From Biscogniauxia marginata (lineage: Eukaryota > Ascomycota > Sordariomycetes > Xylariales > Xylariaceae): a stretch of DNA of 64,000 nucleotides. The stretch is from positions 1 to 64,000 of the forward strand of contig MU404090.1 of assembly GCA_022695795.1 (NCBI GenBank), in the 5' to 3' direction. The notes under the pieces are model-generated. The model saw only the letters and a list, made by a program, of their open reading frames with translations, made no database searches and had not been told where the DNA came from. Below are positions 33,155 to 47,852 of the stretch, in pieces; position 1 is the stretch's first letter; each line of letters begins with the position of its first letter. A program made the position numbers and the translations under genes.

Positions 33155-33775
33155 TCAAATTCTAAAGACTAGCCCTACGACTCCCGCAACTACTCCGGCC
33201 CGTATCGCCGCCGCGCGACCGTGTTCGCTTCCTATTCTTGCGGCCCCTGAATCTACCTCTAGAATCGGCTCGTGCCAGCCACACTGTAGCATGAAGAGTC
33301 AGTAATTATCTTTTTTCAGCAAGAACAATGGGGGGTGTCTCCTTTAGAAAACTGGTGACTCTTAAGACACATGAAAAAAAAGAAGAAAAAAAAAAGGGGG
33401 GGTGGGGAGGAGGGGGGATAAAATAAAATCACTTACATGTGTTTCCAACGCAAACGTCGCGCAACTCCAATATGTGGTTTGCGTGTATTGCTGACCGTAT
33501 AATTCGTGAAAAATACCCCCGAGATCGTCCTCCGGAGGTGGCGTCGTTTCGGGGCTACGAGCCCCGGATGTGCCCTCCGGAGGGACATCCGCCTCGGTTG
33601 CGGGAGACACCGGAACGGCAACTTTGGCGTTGGGCGGGGCCGCCGATGGCAGAGTTGTTGCAGTGATGTATTGCGTCTGGCTTGTGGAACTCGGGCTCGG
33701 GCTCGCGATTCTAGGCGTCTTGAGACTAGCCTCGACAAGGCCGAGTAGGGCGACAAGGAGGGCGACGGCCAGCAT
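33155..33775 (-). CDS. Small secreted or membrane-anchored protein
   Basis: Two exons, 33775-33437 and 33283-33155, with a 153-bp intron (GTAAGT...ACAG), give 155 residues. The N-terminus MLAVALLVALLGLVEAS is a likely signal peptide. The middle is low-complexity and Ser/Thr/Pro-rich (a possible O-glycosylation zone). A compact conserved-looking core follows, GIFHELYGQQYTQTTYWSCA, which the splice continues into LETHCGWHEPILEV. The last residues (IRAGVVAGVVGLVF) are hydrophobic, suggesting a GPI-type or membrane C-terminus. Without splicing the frame runs into an intronic T-rich tract. The two visible cysteines (WSCA, HCGWH) could form one disulphide. I do not know a function. The intron is G-rich and A-rich on the plus strand (33370-33420). 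Confidence in the second exon is moderate. Confidence 0.7.
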
Positions 33776-35652
33776 CGTTGATGTCGTGAATATTATGGAT
33801 CGCTACAGCTTTTCAGAATGGGAAAAAAAACAGGCAGTACCCAGAAAAGCCCAAGCTGTTGTTGTTGGTTGCACGGGAAAATAATGCCTGAACCTTCGAG
33901 CCAGTCGAGAAACTTTCTAGTAAAATACTTTTTGGGGGGAGAGGGAGAAAAAGAGAAAGGGAACAATTTGTTTATTCACTCGATCAAACAAATGCTTTCA
34001 TGACTGTCAACGGCATCCAGGCCGCGAAAAGGGAAACAAATACATAGGTGAGACGACAGAAAGTTCGGAAAGCAGAGGGGACAAAAGGGAGCAGAGGGGA
34101 TGGGACAAAGAAATACTCAAGGAGTCATCATCACTAATCCTGTTAGTCTTGTCGTTTCCTCTTCGACGACGATGATGATGTAGGCAAGCTAAGTCATAGG
34201 TATCTATCAACTAGCAAGGTGCATAAGGCTAGCCATTGCGACATGTCCGATACCTGCCATGTGGTATTTGCTTGCTTGTAGGAATAGCAATGCCCGTCCA
34301 CTCAATCAATCAATCATTAGTATGTTGGCTTCTCGGAATGACGGCCGACGCGGCACAAAGCAACGGAAGAAAAAAAAGGGGGAGTTTAGTTAGTTGGGTA
34401 GGTACTTAGGTATGCTTGGATACGTCAGATCCTCGTGACGGGATGTATGAACGGCTGGCCAGGGGGCAGCCGTTTGTTCGGACGCGCACAAAAACTGGGC
34501 AGACGGACGTAGGTTTCGTCGCAGTTGTCAGGCGGGTTGGCCATGATGAAGAGCAGTGATTGGTCAACTGCATATGCAGGGGGGGTCCGTGGCATGCAAT
34601 CTTGGCATCTCGAGAGACCCTTCTTTACACCAAACGGCGAAGCCTTGGGATAGTTATGATGAGGATGTGTGAAAGTCGGGATGACTCGTAGCTAACCTAG
34701 CGTTCTCGATACTGCATATTGACCGAGTCTTTGAAATACCTAGGTTTCCAACCTGGTATAACACGCATGGTGCTGTTGTCGTGCTTGTGTTAGTTCCCTA
34801 CCTAATGTAAGCGGTGTTTCAACTATGTATACTCGACTCATCTCTATGCGATATAGGCATTGTCTTGGCATCCTTCTACTTCCTAATAACTGGCTATGAA
34901 CCCAACTATACTGACACAATTTCCCCTGGTTGAATGAAGTGTGCTTTAGCCCCTATTTGGATTAAACATGACCGTACCGCGTTTCACTTGCCGGTGATAT
35001 TCACTATTCTATTCGGAAACTAGTGCCCAAAAGATAAGTCACTTCTTGGAAATCCAACGCGAAGAGCCTTATGGATTCCTCTCTGAATCTGTAAGCGGAG
35101 AAGAGGATAATGAGGAATATTAACAACGTAATCAGCCGGGGAAGAACAAGAAAGAAAAAAGCCAACATGACATTGGAAAAGTCGGCCTTCAGTTCCTTGA
35201 AGGACCAAGTTGCACTAGATTCTCACTATATCCTATGAGATACCGTATCAGTCTCATTAGTTTCAACTTCAGAGGTATTTTTTTTATTATCATTATAGAA
35301 GTGTATGAAGTGTGAATAAGTTGGTAAAACAGAAATAGAGAAAGACAAAAACAATCTTCTCTTATCAAGTGTGATTCATTCATCATTGCAACAAGGAATT
35401 CTTCAGGCCATACAACTAGCCTCGAACCAACAACAAACGACTTGTTCATCCTTCACGTCAAGGTCTTTTCGAATTTAAAATGTCATATCCTTCCGCCTGA
35501 GAGGTCGTGGTTAAAGCTGTTTGGCGTGTCCTTTTCCTCTTTCTTTACAGACCACACACCCCATTACTAAAAACACCCACATACTCATACTAAACGCGGC
35601 GGCTTGACAACGTACCATTTTCGGTAGGTATTGCAAAAAAAAAAAAAAAATC
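33776..35652. other. Intergenic region, 1.9 kb
   Basis: No gene is supported; open frames are short and motif-free. It has A/G-rich stretches near 33935-33962 and 34370-34384, TTAGTTAGTTGGGTAGGTAC near 34386, and ends in an A homopolymer of 16-18 bases just before the next ATG. Confidence 0.6.
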
Positions 35653-36036
35653 ATGGCGGAAGCAAGGATAACCCTCGCGACGCGAATTGCCCGGATCCCC
35701 ATGCCACCCGAGTGCAAAGACCGCGTCCGAGTCCCCATAGGGAGAGACGGCTGCGCCCTAGAATGCCACGGGTCTGTGATGAACCTCTCCGTCTCTCCCA
35801 AGGTCGAGCACAGCGCTTCCTGCGCGTGCCGGGGGGGATCGGACAAGACGCTCGTCCGCGACTACTTGGAGACGCTCTATGACGATGCTCTCAGGAATGC
35901 CAGACTCCGGGATGATACTCTGCGCATCTTTCAGGAGCTGATCTACGACCTGTGCGAAGAGTTCGATGGCGTCTTCGAGGACGGGTTCGCCGCCCCGGAC
36001 AATGTGCCTGACCCGCGGAGGCCCGCAATACCGTAA
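35653..36036 (+). CDS. Hypothetical protein, 127 aa
   Basis: A single-exon frame starting at ATG 35653, directly behind a poly(A) tract. I do not recognise it. The translation has balanced composition. An N-terminal half with clustered cysteines (GRDGCALECHGS, SASCACRGG) is followed by an acidic helical half (KTLVRDYLETLYDDALRNAR, FQELIYDLCEEFDGVFEDGF) and a proline-rich end. Such a soluble alpha-helical C-terminus is more protein-like than most noncoding frames nearby, and third positions are GC-rich as in the neighbouring genes. There is no signal peptide and no membrane helix. An overlapping frame on the other strand is less convincing. It could still be chance; expression data would decide. 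Confidence 0.45.
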   Translation: MAEARITLATRIARIPMPPECKDRVRVPIGRDGCALECHGSVMNLSVSPKVEHSASCACRGGSDKTLVRDYLETLYDDALRNARLRDDTLRIFQELIYDLCEEFDGVFEDGFAAPDNVPDPRRPAIP

Positions 36037-36835
36037 GACGAAGGCGAGTCTGATTGATCATAAGAGGTGATGGCTCCCCATTCCCGTAATCAGCATTTAT
36101 TGCAAGACATAGGTTCGTATCCAGTAATAATTATTAACCTATAGGTTTAGCATGATCGCGGCGCGATTTAGTTAATTGTATGATTTATCTCTTTGGCCCC
36201 TTTACGTACATTTTATTAGATCATCCCCCTCACAGGCGAATCTATGATGATGCTGTTGAAACATTACTGTCGATTATTTTACCAACCGCGATTAGCACAA
36301 ACGCCGCCTTGCGATTTTAGTTATCTCCTAAGTATACGGGCTTGGGAGCATCCATATCTACCAAGATATACAAAACAACTATTAGAATAAATGAAGAGTA
36401 ATTAGTTCCAGGCATATTGAAGCATCGTGTTCTATGGTTCTTTAATCAGATTCACTCTGTCTAGGTTGCTTTCTCATAAGCACTTTATATCATGGTTCTA
36501 GAGTTTCCGGGACTGTCTCTACCGAAGGATTAGATACATCCTAGGCGTCTAGCTTGAAGCATCGGAAAATAATTACGATGTTTGGATTCACTAGGTGACC
36601 TTAGAAATAAACAGCAAGTAGTGGTACTTGGATCAGCAAGTCAATTAAAGAGGACTCATATAATAATTACCAACTTTTAAGGATATCTCTCACCCTTTGT
36701 GGGAAAATACGTAAGCACCGTAAAAACAGCGCGATATACTTGTAACCTAACATTATCGCCGAAGCCTTCCCGGGCATTCACGAAACATACTATGCGAGCA
36801 AACCCTTAAGACATCTATGAGACAAGGGCTACTAG
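36037..36835. other. Convergent intergenic region
   Basis: AT-rich DNA between the hypothetical 127-aa gene and the phosphomannose isomerase 3' end. No coding frame or RNA gene is supported. Confidence 0.6.
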
Positions 36836-38266
36836 CTACGCTCCGTTGCTATGATCTTGAACTTCGCAGAACGCTTTAAAGGTGGTGAATTCGTCATCCG
36901 AACCGCCTTCCGACTGCAAAACCAACTCGGCGGTAGCGCCAACGAAGAAGACGTAACCTTCCTGAATCTCTTCAGTCTTAGGACCGACGGATATCTTACC
37001 CTTACCGCTCGTACAGATGACAATACTTGGACCATCGACCGGATCAAAGGTAGCCTTAGATCCGTTACCCCTGAGAACCGATCGGATTACGCTAAATTCG
37101 TCGATCGGTGGGTCATATAGGATAGCTTCTGAACCCGAGCTGTATGCGGTACGATTGAGTACTACGTAGGGGTACTCGGCCGGTGTCATCTTTTGCTCTT
37201 CGATAGGGGCGTAATTGTAAGTCAACAAATCGACTAGGGCCTGGACGTCCTTGAACTTCGGCGTGAAGCCTGCTCGCACAACATTGTCGCTTGCGGCCAT
37301 GCATTCAATGATATCGCCCGATAGGTATGCATGGATATCGTCCGCCTTTAGGAATAGAGCCTCACCGGCAGACAACTGGACGTAGTTGAGGAAGAATAGG
37401 ACGAAGAGCCCAATGTCGTCGGGGAACTGCTTGTTTAATCGACTGACAAGCCCCGACATGACCTCCCCGGCAGTAGACTCGATGCCACCACCGGCAAACT
37501 CAGCACCCTTGCTCTCGGCCTCGGCAACGAGGGACTTGGCAGCGGATGTGACGTCTTCCGGGGAAGACTCCATCAGGGCGGCGAAGGCAGATCGAAGCGC
37601 TCGTTTGTTCTGGGTGGTTGATTCGGAAGAGTCATCACTCTCCTGACCTCGTACTGTGGCAATGAAAGCTTTGGCCGTGTCCTCGCCAACGAGCTGCCGT
37701 AGAGGGGGCACCGAGGAGAGGAAATGGGCAATTTCCCCCAATGGGCGGAAACCACAGAGACCCTCAAAGTCGGTAATAGCAATAGCCATCTCGGGCTTGT
37801 GATTGTCATCGGGATAGTTCGTAGGATCCCTGGCGTGCAACTGCTCGGCTAGCTTCTTGTTGGGATGCGCTTGGATAGAGAGGGCCTTGTTGATCGAAAG
37901 CACCTTGAAGAGGAAGGGGAGCTTGGTGCCATATTTCGCCTTGACGGATGGCGCCAGGAGCATCTGGTTGGACTCGACAAGATCTAGTAGTGTCCGGCCG
38001 GACTGGAGGTCTTTGGATGGATTCGAAGGATGAGTCCCCATCCAGAGCTATCGATCAACGTTAGCCGCCGTGACACCCATCGCAGCTGTAGCCATAGCAG
38101 AGTGAGAAAGACGCACTTCAGCATACGGCTTGTCAGACTCTATACTCAGAGTATCTGAGGGTGTTGCCGCGGCGAACCTGGCGGCAGCCGATTCAGATCC
38201 AACCTTGCCCCAATCGTAGGAGTTCACTCCGCATTGGAGGCGATACAGCGGCACAGGAAGCACCAT
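36836..38266 (-). CDS. Mannose-6-phosphate isomerase, type I
   Basis: Zn-dependent interconversion of fructose-6-phosphate and mannose-6-phosphate in the cytosol, feeding GDP-mannose for glycosylation and wall mannan. Two exons, 38266-38117 and 38047-36836, with a 69-bp intron (GTGCGT...ATAG), give 453 residues, the family length. The junction restores the hallmark [16 protein letters not shown]. Zn ligands are visible: Gln109 and His111 ([16 protein letters not shown]), Glu136 ([10 protein letters not shown]) and His289 ([14 protein letters not shown]). Arg308 in [14 protein letters not shown] is the expected catalytic arginine. The jelly-roll C-terminus is intact ([27 protein letters not shown]). 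There is an Asp/Ser-rich insertion in the helical domain (about residues 183-198). Confidence 0.96.
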
Positions 38267-39350
38267 CTTCGGCGAGTGCTTGGCAGCCGGGATTCAGTTG
38301 GTGGGATATAAAAAGGTGGTAGAAGTCGATATATCGGCACCTAGATCAGGGTTTAGATGCGTAGGTAGATGTGGTTATGGGATGAATGAAGCACGAAGAA
38401 GGCCTGCGATGTTTAGGTAGAAAATACATATGCATGTAAGTATGCATGTGGAACAGGGCTATTGCCTATTGAGTATATAGCGGGTAGCTATGTAATACAT
38501 GTAACCTTACAACTATCTTACTCAAGGCAAGTATCTATACTAATCCGGTCCATTTAATACGTAACCCAGCTAGAGAATACGTAACATGGTGTAGGTAGGT
38601 AGGTAAAGAATACAAGGAGGAAGGTACCTATGAATGGTACCCCGCCCTACCCGCCATGTCCATCTACGTCGGAAAGTCCCTCCAAGGAATTACATGCATA
38701 ACCCCTCCTTACCCCACATGCAGCAGTTTTCCCAATCTGGTTACCGCCTTTAGTTTCTGCCTGCCTTTACTTCCTTTCACCGCCCTAAAGTGCATAACCA
38801 ACCATCATCTACAGGAACCTTGTTAACAGATACACGTACTTGTACATGCGCGCGCAGGATAACTTTCCTAAATCCACGAGATCTCCCTCATCTGATGAAG
38901 CTTAAATACGCCATGTAGCTTCCGCACACATAGTGAACTCACCGTGATAAGCGATGCGACCCCGTCGCACACCTTCCATCCCCCCCCTCTCAACTATCTT
39001 TGACACTTCGTCTTCTATAGTCCTTTCCTCCAGGCCATTCTCTATCCCGCATCTCAGTTTCCATTTGCTGTATGAGTTAGGTAGCCAGCAATTCCTTCTC
39101 TGCTCGCCGACTCGCCTTGGGTATATGTAAGTATCGTCTCTCGTATCTCTGTCTCGTGTCTCGGCATTTCAATCAAGATATTCACTGCGTCTTTCATACC
39201 ATACATGGGTAGCAATCTGCCTATTCACCCGCCTCTTAAGTTGTCTATATGCCATTAATACCCATATTGCAACACCAAAGACAACAAACCCTTTCTGTAT
39301 TCTCACCTGATCTCTTCTCGAGCCCCCACCGATAATACCAGTCTAATACG
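38267..39350. other. Divergent intergenic region
   Basis: Between phosphomannose isomerase (-) and Sgf29 (+); presumably both promoters. GTAGGTAGGTAGG words lie near 38590-38604 and TGCATGTAAGTATGCATGTG near 38431. No coding frame is supported. Confidence 0.6.
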
Positions 39351-40733
39351 ATGGGTGCTAACAAGGCGGCCAAGAATCTGCTGAAATCCCTCTCCAGCGA
39401 CCTGGGAGAAGCTTGGAGCCAGCCAACTGGCAAGCGTCGAGCTTCCCAGTCTTCACCGCCTGCTTCTCTGGCGGATCACCCTGAGAAGGCTAGCTCCAGC
39501 TCCAGCTCCAAACCCCAGCTTCGCAGCTTTGCATCCACGACTATCTCCGAGGACCAGCAGCTTCCCTCGAGGCTTGTACAAAACCCCGGGACTAGGACTC
39601 CCTTGTCGATTTCTAAGCAGGTTAAGGAGTTTGCGACGCCGACGACCAAGATAGCGGACATGTCGTCGCGGGGGAATCAGCGTAGGGGACCGAATCGCAA
39701 TAGCGAATCCGGCGAGCACGGTGAGGAATTGGCTATGTGGAACGACATTAAGGGCAAAATCCCTCTCATAGTTGAACTCTTCAATGAGAGCAGCACCAAC
39801 GTGCTTACCATTCGTGACCAAGACAAGCGCCTGGCCGACCTGAAGAAACAGGGCAGTAAGTTTCTTCCTTTTTTTTTCTCCCTCCCCTGACACACACACT
39901 TTTGAAGCTTCATTCCAATGCCGACTTTTTTCTCTCTAGAATTTAGCTCGGAGGAGTACAAGATACTGGACGAGTGCCTGCGAAAAGGCGTCAAGGCCAA
40001 CGAGGCCGTATCTACTATTATCACCAAGTCAATCGAGGACCTAAAAGTCCTACGCGCCGTACAAAAGGCGAAGGAGGAGCAGCAAGAAGCTAGCACCTCG
40101 CGAGCAGCAGCCCAGCGGGCCAAGGAATCCGCCGCCGCCTCTTCTTTGTATGAGTTCGAAGGTGGTGACTCTCCCGTACCGTCGCCAAATCCTAACGTTT
40201 CCCGGCGTATAGGGGGCAAAGGCGATAGAGGGGATTCGGTGCCGCCCAAGTTCCAGGACCGCTCCACGCCGGCGGCCAAGGCTGGTAGTGCCGAGCCGCA
40301 GACCGGACCGGCGGCCAATCCCAACCGGAGCAAGCAAACCTTCGCCAAGGACGACGAAGTGGCTTTCAAGCCGAAGCCAGCGAACAACGAACAGACGGAC
40401 TGGATATTGGGCATCGTGCAAGAGGTGCGCGGCGAGGGTAAGTCCAGGCGGTACAGGGTGCTCGATGCCGACGTGGACGAGAATGGCCACCAGAAAGATT
40501 TCCGGACCAGCGCCAGCAGCATGATCTTGATCCCTAAGGATGGGACAGTGCTGCCTCCCCTGGACAACGGCAAGGTCGTATTAGCGCTCTATCCCAACAC
40601 AACAACGTTCTATAAGGCTGAAGTCATGGGGATGGACGCAGATGGCAAGGTAAACTTGAAGTTCGAGGGCGAAGAGAGTAGCAATACAATGCAGGCCGTC
40701 ACACGTAGACACGTTGTCGAGTATCGAGGGTGA
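39351..40733 (+). CDS. SAGA-associated factor 29 (Sgf29), double Tudor
   Basis: Histone H3K4me2/3 reader of the SAGA acetyltransferase complex, nuclear. Two exons, 39351-39855 and 39940-40733, with an 84-bp intron (GTAAGT...CTAG), give 432 residues. If translation starts at ATG 39660 instead (MSSRGNQRRGPNR), the protein has 329 residues. The later start looks like the usual Sgf29 N-terminus, so the first 103 residues may be leader or a genuine extension. A helical region (MWNDIKGKIPLIVELFNESS to DLKVLRAVQKAKEEQQEAS) precedes a serine-rich linker. The C-terminal tandem Tudor domain has DDEVAFKPKP, TDWILGIVQEVRGEGKSRRY, VLALYPNTTTFYKAEVM and RRHVVEYRG. The aromatic YPNTTTFY segment is the H3K4me3-binding part in known members. 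Confidence 0.9.
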
Positions 40734-43880
<3,147 letters not shown>

Positions 43881-44407
43881 GACTTCTGAACCGTACAATG
43901 ACGGATTACCCATCGTCCACGTAGACCCTCGACTACCGGTACACACATATGAACGTCTTGCAAAGCCCGAACGAAACCTCCCTTACTCGCAACGTCGGCA
44001 GTCTCGCGTGGTTGCTTTTTCGAACAATGCCTATTCCCCCGTAGGCGGCTTCGAACCAGACTTGTAATTTTTTGCGTCCGTGTGCTCGCCGTGTTGGGAG
44101 AGAACCCGAGAAGATGATGATGGGGGGGTGTTAGTAGAGCGAATCATTTCTACAATGCTGTTATGCGTGTTGCTTGTTGCTATTTTCCGAGTTGTGTTCC
44201 CCTCCCCTCCCTAAGATCCACTGCGTGCTGCGAGAGAGAGAGAGACGGAGGGGGGGAATAGGGCGTTTAGAGAATAAAGGAGATGGGGGGGAACTGGGGT
44301 TTTGTACGGTTGTGATTTTGGCCGTTAGGTTATTACCTATCTAATCTTTGTGTCGTGGTAGTTACGCCAAGGGGGGGATCAATTAACATGAACTCGAAGG
44401 ATCTGGG

Positions 44408-44413
<6 letters not shown>

Positions 44414-44442
<29 letters not shown>
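44414..44442. repeat. (GA)n microsatellite
   Basis: About 14.5 GA dinucleotide units without interruption, followed by GGGAAAGA-type imperfect repeats to about 44460. Confidence 0.95.
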
Positions 44443-44445
<3 letters not shown>

Positions 44446-44940
44446 AAGAGGGAAAGAGGGGAAGGACTAGGCGGATATACCATCTAATTCAAGCAAGAAG
44501 CAAACCCTTACAGTACTCTCGTGATGACATTTACTTCGTCTCTTTCCCCCGTCATTAACTACCTAAGTCTTGGAGATCGACCAGTAGCAGCAGCAGCAGC
44601 AAGCAAGGGGAGGAAAGGAGGAAGCATACCTTGTATCTATCTATCTATGCACACAGGTGTCGTGGATTGCTCAGAGAACTTTTGTAATAATAATAATAAT
44701 GGTAATAATACATACATATATAATAGAGGGCCTAACCAAGTCTTTTGTCCTGGGTTTAAACTTCGAGATGGGAGCAAAAATAAAGGGGGGGAGGGGGAGG
44801 ATACACAATTAACTAACCCCCTGAAACATTATCTCCTCCCAATCGGCCCAGAAAGAGAAATATAAACGTGGTGTGGGAATGTATTATTTACTACCATAAC
44901 TTGCCCCAGGCCTACAAGCCGTTGTAATAGGCTATAACCG

Positions 44941-44941
<1 letters not shown>

Positions 44942-44977
<36 letters not shown>
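44942..44977. repeat. (GAT)12 microsatellite
   Basis: Twelve perfect GAT units in intergenic DNA, about 350 bases downstream of the Cdk8 stop codon. Confidence 0.95.
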
Positions 44978-44978
<1 letters not shown>

Positions 44979-45329
44979 CGACTATCCTTAACACCGCCCA
45001 CCTGAACGCCTAATGCCTTCTCGTAGAACTCCCATCGTGTATGCAATACCAAATTCCGCGTCGGTTTGTGCGTTTATGGCAACCCCCCTCCCCCCCTTTA
45101 TCACCCCCGTAGCTTCGTCTTGTCTCGTCTCGTTTCCGTCCCACCGCCATCAATACCACCGTTGTCGAACTTGCGATTCTTGATCTCCTGAATCACCGAG
45201 TAGCCAAAGTTATAATTTGCCGAAAAACACTTTCCACTACCCCAGCTCCCCCCCCCCTGAGGCGCCATCGTACTCCGTGACAAGTTTGCTCCCCCGTCGA
45301 CACCCGACTAAAACCGCGGGCCGCCGCGG

Positions 45330-47156
45330 TCAGGCCTCTTTAACCCTCTTGACGGGCCTCACGACGCTGTCGTCTGGCAGGCCCGACCGCTTTGTCCCGG
45401 GGAGGCTGCTGGTGCGGATGTCGTTGTCGTCTTGGCTGACGCGGCGCTGCGGGTACGCCGTCTTGAGGCCCTCGAAACAGTTGTTGCTAACGCGGTCGCC
45501 CGTGGCGAAGAAGGGGTGCTGCAGCGCCTGTGCCGCCGTCATCCGCTTCTCCGGGTCGTACTCTAGCAGGCCCGAGAGCAACTTGTAGCCCTCGGCGCCC
45601 AGCGTGCTGAGGTTGCTCGATGAGGGCGACGACGTCGACGAGTGCGCACTGATCGTGCTATAGTACCACTTCTCGAGGTGGCTCGTCGATGCCGCCGACT
45701 TGCCGTGCCCGTGATGGTGATGTCCCGGGTGCAGCATGGGCGGCTGCAGCGTCGCTAGGTTGCTGTACTCGGGCATACTGGTCAGGTGGGGCCATCGATC
45801 TTTGTTGGGTAGGCCCATGATATCGACGATCTTCTGCATCTGGTTCCGCTGGAAGGGCACCGTTTTCTTGTCCATCTTGGCTTCCTCCCCCTTGAAGATC
45901 GGCCGCAGTGACAAGAGCTCGGCGAAGATACATCCCACGGCCCACATGTCGATCGCCGGCGTGTAATGGCGACTCCCCAGCAGCAATTCCGGTGCGCGAT
46001 ACCATATAGTCACGACAACCTTATCGCCGCTGAACAGCGAGTGGAGCGGCTTTTGGAATAGACGAGCCAGGCCCAGATCGCCGATCTTGACCTGCCCGCT
46101 AGATGTCACCATGATGTTGGCCGGCTTCAGATCTCGGTGCAGAACCCAGCTATTGTGCAGGTACTGGCACCCATTCAGCAGTTGGAACATGATACTCTTG
46201 ACGGTGGACGGCGGGATGCTGTGCCTCGGCTGCTGCGTGTGATGATGGATGATCTGCAGCAAGTCGTGCTCCGCATACTCGAACACCATGAATATGCACT
46301 TGTCTTCGAGGATAATCTCGATGAGCCGAATGACATTGTCGTGCTTCAGTTCGGAACAAAGAGCCATCTCCCGAATCGCCGACTGAGATATTCCAGTATA
46401 CTGGATTTGCTCCCCCTCCTTGTCGGGCTTAAACTTCTTGATGGCGAATTCGCCCGGCTGGCCCTGCCGCCCCAGAGCCTTGTATACCCTGCCATACGTT
46501 CCGCTGCTAATGAAGCCGACAACCTTGTACTTGTCAATGACCCTGACCTTGGACTGGTAACCCAGATTCCCAGCTCGGTCACTAGGATCTGAGGTAAGAA
46601 GTTAGCAGCTACTTGAGTAATGTTCGGGCCACCAAGAAATCGAGAGAGCTAACTGTTGTAATATGAAGAAGGGCGATCCGGTAGGATGGGTGAGCAAGGG
46701 AAGATATATCTGGGCGGGATATGCCCCAGAGTATGACAGCCCGCGTCCGAGGGATCGCCCTGATGGGATTCGCCGCGGTCCATCATCTGTAACCCCTTGA
46801 CGAAAGTCTCCTCAAAGCACCGTTACATCACGCAATGGAAAGTAAGTATACTGATGGGTTCCACTAGAACACGAGGCCCCTCGGCTCTTCTATAGGAGCT
46901 CGGGAGTTGTCCAAAAGCGGGTGATCTCTATGAGGCTTCCACGTCATTCGATCCCGGCGGGGAGGTCGTAGGGGGGTTATAAGACAGAAAGGAAAACAGA
47001 GATATGCCGTCACCCGGCTGATCAAAACACCGGGGCAACGAAAACGCCAAATGTCGTACCTTCAAACGCGGCCTGGACACTCCTCTTTAGAGTCTGGTTC
47101 CGAGCGGAAACAGATGCGGGCCCCGACGCCGCCGAAGGGGGGTTAGTCACGCTCAT
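45330..47156 (-). CDS. Cyclin-dependent kinase 8 (Ssn3/Srb10) of Mediator
   Basis: Kinase of the Mediator CDK module, nuclear, acting with cyclin C on RNA polymerase II transcription. Two exons, 47156-47060 and 46588-45330, give 451 residues; the 471-bp intron is long for this window. The first exon ends VQAAFE and joins to DPSDRAGNLGYQSKVRVIDK. The glycine loop is SSGTYGRVYK (60-69), the ATP lysine Lys83 or Lys84 (FAIKKF), the C-helix signature SAIRE (102-106), the catalytic loop HRDLKPAN (Asp185), and the metal motif DLG (Asp203; animal CDK8 has DMG). FKGEEAKMDKKTVPFQRNQ is a Cdk8-type insert. A His-rich stretch (HPGHHHHGHG) and the tail VSQDDNDIRTSSLPGTKRSG follow, the latter typical of fungal Ssn3. 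The first exon is less certain than the kinase domain. Confidence 0.9.
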
Positions 47157-47852
47157 CTTGACGGCCGACAAAGTAGCGGCGGGTGGTATAAGACAGGTCA
47201 CCTAGGGCGCGGGGATGTCCCATGCGTGTTGAGACCATGGATTATGAGATGGGACTCTGCATCGGCCGCCCGCCCGAATGACTGGTAGGTCTCGGATATA
47301 ATACGTGACAAAGCGGGTGAATGGCCGTTCCTCTCTTTCTTTCTTTTTTGTGTGAAAATTAAATGATGTCTTAAAACCTAGCACGGTGAAGAACAGTAGC
47401 TAGAGAGAAGTATTCAATAGCACTATGGTTGATGGGTTAAAACAAAAGGCGATCAAACAGCGCTGACTCAGTAGTAGGGAAGAGAATATACGAAAGCTGG
47501 AGGCGAAGTAGACAGTGGTTGATGTGAGAATGAGACGGGATGAGGTAAGGCGACCTAGGTGAGGCTGAACCATGTGGCTTTGAACCTAATGATGGGGAAT
47601 CCATCCCGGGGCATATATGATCTATTGTGGCGCAGTCACCCCCAGTTCCAGGAGCCCCTTGACCCGTTGTTGGAGGTAGTCCAAAGAAACGGCACAAACC
47701 TATGCTTCTGTCCTAGGTATGCTTCTGCCGGTCAAAGTCAGGATTAATTCATTCTAACGATTTTGCTTTATTTAAATTTTCGCTCCACTCGGCACCTTGC
47801 GCTGATGAGAGCTCTAGAGACCCATTCTGAACTAAACGAACCGCCTGGCTTT
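47157..47852. other. Intergenic region
   Basis: About 700 bases between the Cdk8 start and the Arp2 stop (both minus strand), presumably the Cdk8 promoter and the Arp2 3' end. No coding frame is supported. Confidence 0.6.

Larger units (their letters stand above)
43881..45329. other. Convergent intergenic region, microsatellite-rich
   Basis: Between the 3' ends of the Arf6-type gene and Cdk8. It contains a GA array (44414-44442), AAT repeats (near 44684-44709), a GAT array (44942-44977), a CAG-type run near 44586-44602 and several G-runs (near 44122-44130, 44785-44800). No coding frame is supported. Confidence 0.7.
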
